A stretch of 8,656 nt of DNA from Alphaproteobacteria bacterium (lineage in GTDB: Bacteria; Pseudomonadota; Alphaproteobacteria; Micavibrionales; Micavibrionaceae). The notes under the pieces were generated by a model. It had not been told where the DNA came from, searched no databases, and saw only the letters and a list, made by a program, of their open reading frames with translations. The DNA lies in NCBI GenBank assembly GCA_030427765.1, contig JAUICS010000037.1, forward strand, positions 1 to 8,656, written 5' to 3'. The stretch's first letter is position 1. Each line of letters opens with the position of its first letter. Below, piece after piece: positions 7,168 through 8,656 of the stretch. A program made the translations under genes and the position numbers.

Positions 7168-7926
7168 ATGATAGTATATCCTGCGATTGATATGAAAGGC
7201 GGGAATATTGTCCGTCTTTTTAAAGGTGATATGGATCAGGAAACCGTTTACGGGAATGATCCGGCAGCACAGGCCAAACGTTTTGAAGATGACGGGTTTC
7301 AGTGTCTACATTTGGTGGACCTTGATGGTGCCGTTGGCGGGACGCAGCAAAATGCCGAGGCGGTGAAATCCATTATTGATACTGTTGACATTCCGGTGCA
7401 GCTTGGTGGTGGTATTCGTACGCTGGAACATATCGAGGCGTGGGTTGATCTTGGTGTTCGCCGTATTATTCTGGGCACGATTGCTGTGAAATCTCCTGAA
7501 ATTGTTGAGGAAGCCTGTCGAGAGTTTCCGGATCAGATCGCTGTTGGTATTGATGCACGTGGTATGGATATTGCGGTTCAGGGATGGACGGAATCAACCG
7601 GTCTTAATGCTTTAGAATTTGCCAAAAAGGTTGAAGGTTTTGGTATTGATACAATTATTTATACCGACATTGATCGTGATGGTACTGGCGATGGCGTTAA
7701 TGTCGAGAATACATTAAAACTGGCACAGTCGGTATCAGTTCCGGTTATTGCGTCGGGCGGGGTTGGTTCTGTTGAGGATATCAAAAAATTAAAAGTCCAT
7801 GAAAATGACGGTATTCACGGCGTTATCGTCGGGAAAGCCATTTATGACGGCAGGATCGCGGCGAAAGAGGCCCTTGATGCCGCATGGCTAGATGATAATG
7901 CCTTATCCGCCGTAAAGGGCGCGTAA
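7168..7926 (+). CDS. hisA: ProFAR isomerase (histidine biosynthesis HisA)
   Basis: This 252-residue TIM-barrel enzyme performs the Amadori rearrangement of ProFAR to PRFAR, the fourth step of histidine biosynthesis. Seen are PAIDMKGG with catalytic D8, the HLVDLDGA strand, the phosphate loop LGGGIR, VGIDARG with the second catalytic acid D129, the YTDIDRDGTGDG segment at about 165-176, and the second phosphate loop ASGGVGS. D8 plus D129 separates HisA from its paralogue HisF, which has a different N-terminal motif. The C-terminus carries about 12-15 residues beyond the last barrel helix. It is 14 nt after ispA, so it is probably co-transcribed with an isoprenoid gene rather than with hisB-hisH-hisF; no other his gene is in the window. 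Its last 24 bp overlap the 3' end of the convergent dehydrogenase gene. Confidence 0.95.
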   Translation: MIVYPAIDMKGGNIVRLFKGDMDQETVYGNDPAAQAKRFEDDGFQCLHLVDLDGAVGGTQQNAEAVKSIIDTVDIPVQLGGGIRTLEHIEAWVDLGVRRIILGTIAVKSPEIVEEACREFPDQIAVGIDARGMDIAVQGWTESTGLNALEFAKKVEGFGIDTIIYTDIDRDGTGDGVNVENTLKLAQSVSVPVIASGGVGSVEDIKKLKVHENDGIHGVIVGKAIYDGRIAAKEALDAAWLDDNALSAVKGA

Positions 7927-8656
7927 ACGCTGCTCCGCCAATATAATCATCGGGAAATCTACGCCGGGTGCGCGGCGAATATCTGTCATTAGATTCTGGA
8001 TTTGTTTGGCCTGATGACCATGTTCCTTGATCCATGCCTTTACGATACCCACATTCTTTTTGGTATGTTTCATATCGTTCAGAATACGAATGGTTAAACC
8101 TGCCTGACATGTATAAAGCTGATCAATCAATCCGTTTACCGCTTCGTCAGACCATCTGTCCTCCGATGGCAATGTCTTGGTTTGATCTCGCAGCCATTCC
8201 AAATGAAAACAGTCGCCCAGTTCAAAATAAGCCGTTGCTGTACGCTCGATTTCGGAGTCGCTTTCCTGTGAAATACGAATGATGTCGCATCCTGCGCCGA
8301 GTATCGGAACAAGGGCGATGTCGTGCGCCAATTTATCAGGAAGACCCTTTTTAAGGTTTTCTTTCTCGAGACGTGCCAGTGTGGTTTTGAGTGGTCCCGA
8401 TACAACCTTGTCCGCGCAGGCACGAAGATGCTTGATGCCCTCTTTGAATTTCATAATTTCACGCGCGATATCCAGGTCTTTGCCAAGGCGGGTTAAGAAC
8501 CATGCACATTCACGTTGCACCATATTGCGGATGGTTTTGTGTGCTTTTAAAAGAATGTCCGCCGGCACCTTGTTATCCAGTTTTTCAAGGCTGTGCCAAA
8601 GTTTTTCCAGTTCAAATGACTGGCACACAATAACGAATGAGCGTGCAATTTCCGCA
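7903..8656 (-). CDS. NAD-specific glutamate dehydrogenase, large type, C-terminal part only
   Basis: The visible 250 residues match the helical C-terminal end of the very large (roughly 1,500-1,650-residue) bacterial NAD-glutamate dehydrogenases, which oxidatively deaminate glutamate to 2-oxoglutarate and ammonia. Recognisable blocks are LWHSLEKLDNKVPA, RECAWFL, DIIRISQESDSEIERTATAYFELGDCF, EWLRDQ, DRWSDEAVNGLIDQLY and the final ILAEQRLRALYGG. The frame stays open through the right edge with family-like sequence (RSFVIVCQSFELE), so the GTG at 8628 is internal and not a start. The catalytic Rossmann domain lies outside the window, so activity cannot be judged. It overlaps the hisA 3' end tail-to-tail by 24 bp, and its stop is a TAA at 7905-7903. 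Domain assignment is by recall of family pattern. Confidence 0.85.
   Translation of the reverse strand, partial: AEIARSFVIVCQSFELEKLWHSLEKLDNKVPADILLKAHKTIRNMVQRECAWFLTRLGKDLDIAREIMKFKEGIKHLRACADKVVSGPLKTTLARLEKENLKKGLPDKLAHDIALVPILGAGCDIIRISQESDSEIERTATAYFELGDCFHLEWLRDQTKTLPSEDRWSDEAVNGLIDQLYTCQAGLTIRILNDMKHTKKNVGIVKAWIKEHGHQAKQIQNLMTDIRRAPGVDFPMIILAEQRLRALYGG

Noticed and set aside
8626..8628. GTG at 8628 as the start of a 241-residue protein
   Set aside because: The frame continues open to the window edge with sequence typical of the large NAD-glutamate dehydrogenases, so this is an internal valine codon.

Overview
The window reads as ordinary chromosomal housekeeping DNA from a moderately low-GC (about 45-50% by eye) member of the Alphaproteobacteria. 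Three things point there: the order histone-deacetylase-like gene / xseB / ispA, the C-terminus of a very large NAD-specific glutamate dehydrogenase, and a DXS with the FGAAH-type N-terminal motif seen in that class. This placement is an inference from gene content and protein style, not from a marker gene. I see no phage, transposon, integron, CRISPR, tRNA or rRNA signal.

Layout from left to right. (1) The minus strand 1-1504 carries most of dxs (first enzyme of the MEP isoprenoid pathway), cut by the left edge, so its last roughly 130-150 residues are outside. (2) The minus strand 1608-2075 is a Dps/ferritin-like iron-storage protein with a strong ribosome binding site. (3) A 125-bp divergent control region contains an interrupted palindrome that resembles the alphaproteobacterial iron control element (Irr box). 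(4) The plus strand 2201-4159 is a complete glutamine-hydrolysing asparagine synthetase. (5) It converges, with a 4-bp gap, on a minus-strand PPP-type metallophosphatase (4164-4901). (6) Only 27 bp further on, a plus-strand run begins: a zinc-dependent deacetylase of the HDAC superfamily, then xseB (exonuclease VII small subunit), ispA (farnesyl diphosphate synthase) and hisA (histidine biosynthesis). xseB, ispA and hisA are spaced 23 and 14 nt apart and are probably co-transcribed. (7) The last 24 bp of hisA overlap the 3' end of a convergent minus-strand NAD-glutamate dehydrogenase gene that runs off the right edge.

Functionally, dxs and ispA are the first step and a late step of isoprenoid precursor supply. 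In many proteobacteria they are neighbours in an xseB-ispA-dxs operon; here dxs lies on the other strand, about 4.4 kb away, with dps, asnB, the phosphatase and the deacetylase gene between. AsnB, HisA and NAD-glutamate dehydrogenase all touch glutamate/glutamine nitrogen metabolism, but nothing in the sequence shows they form one system. I found no convincing undescribed system. The points worth a second look are the Irr-like palindrome, the dispersed isoprenoid operon, the very tight gene boundaries and the placement of hisA.
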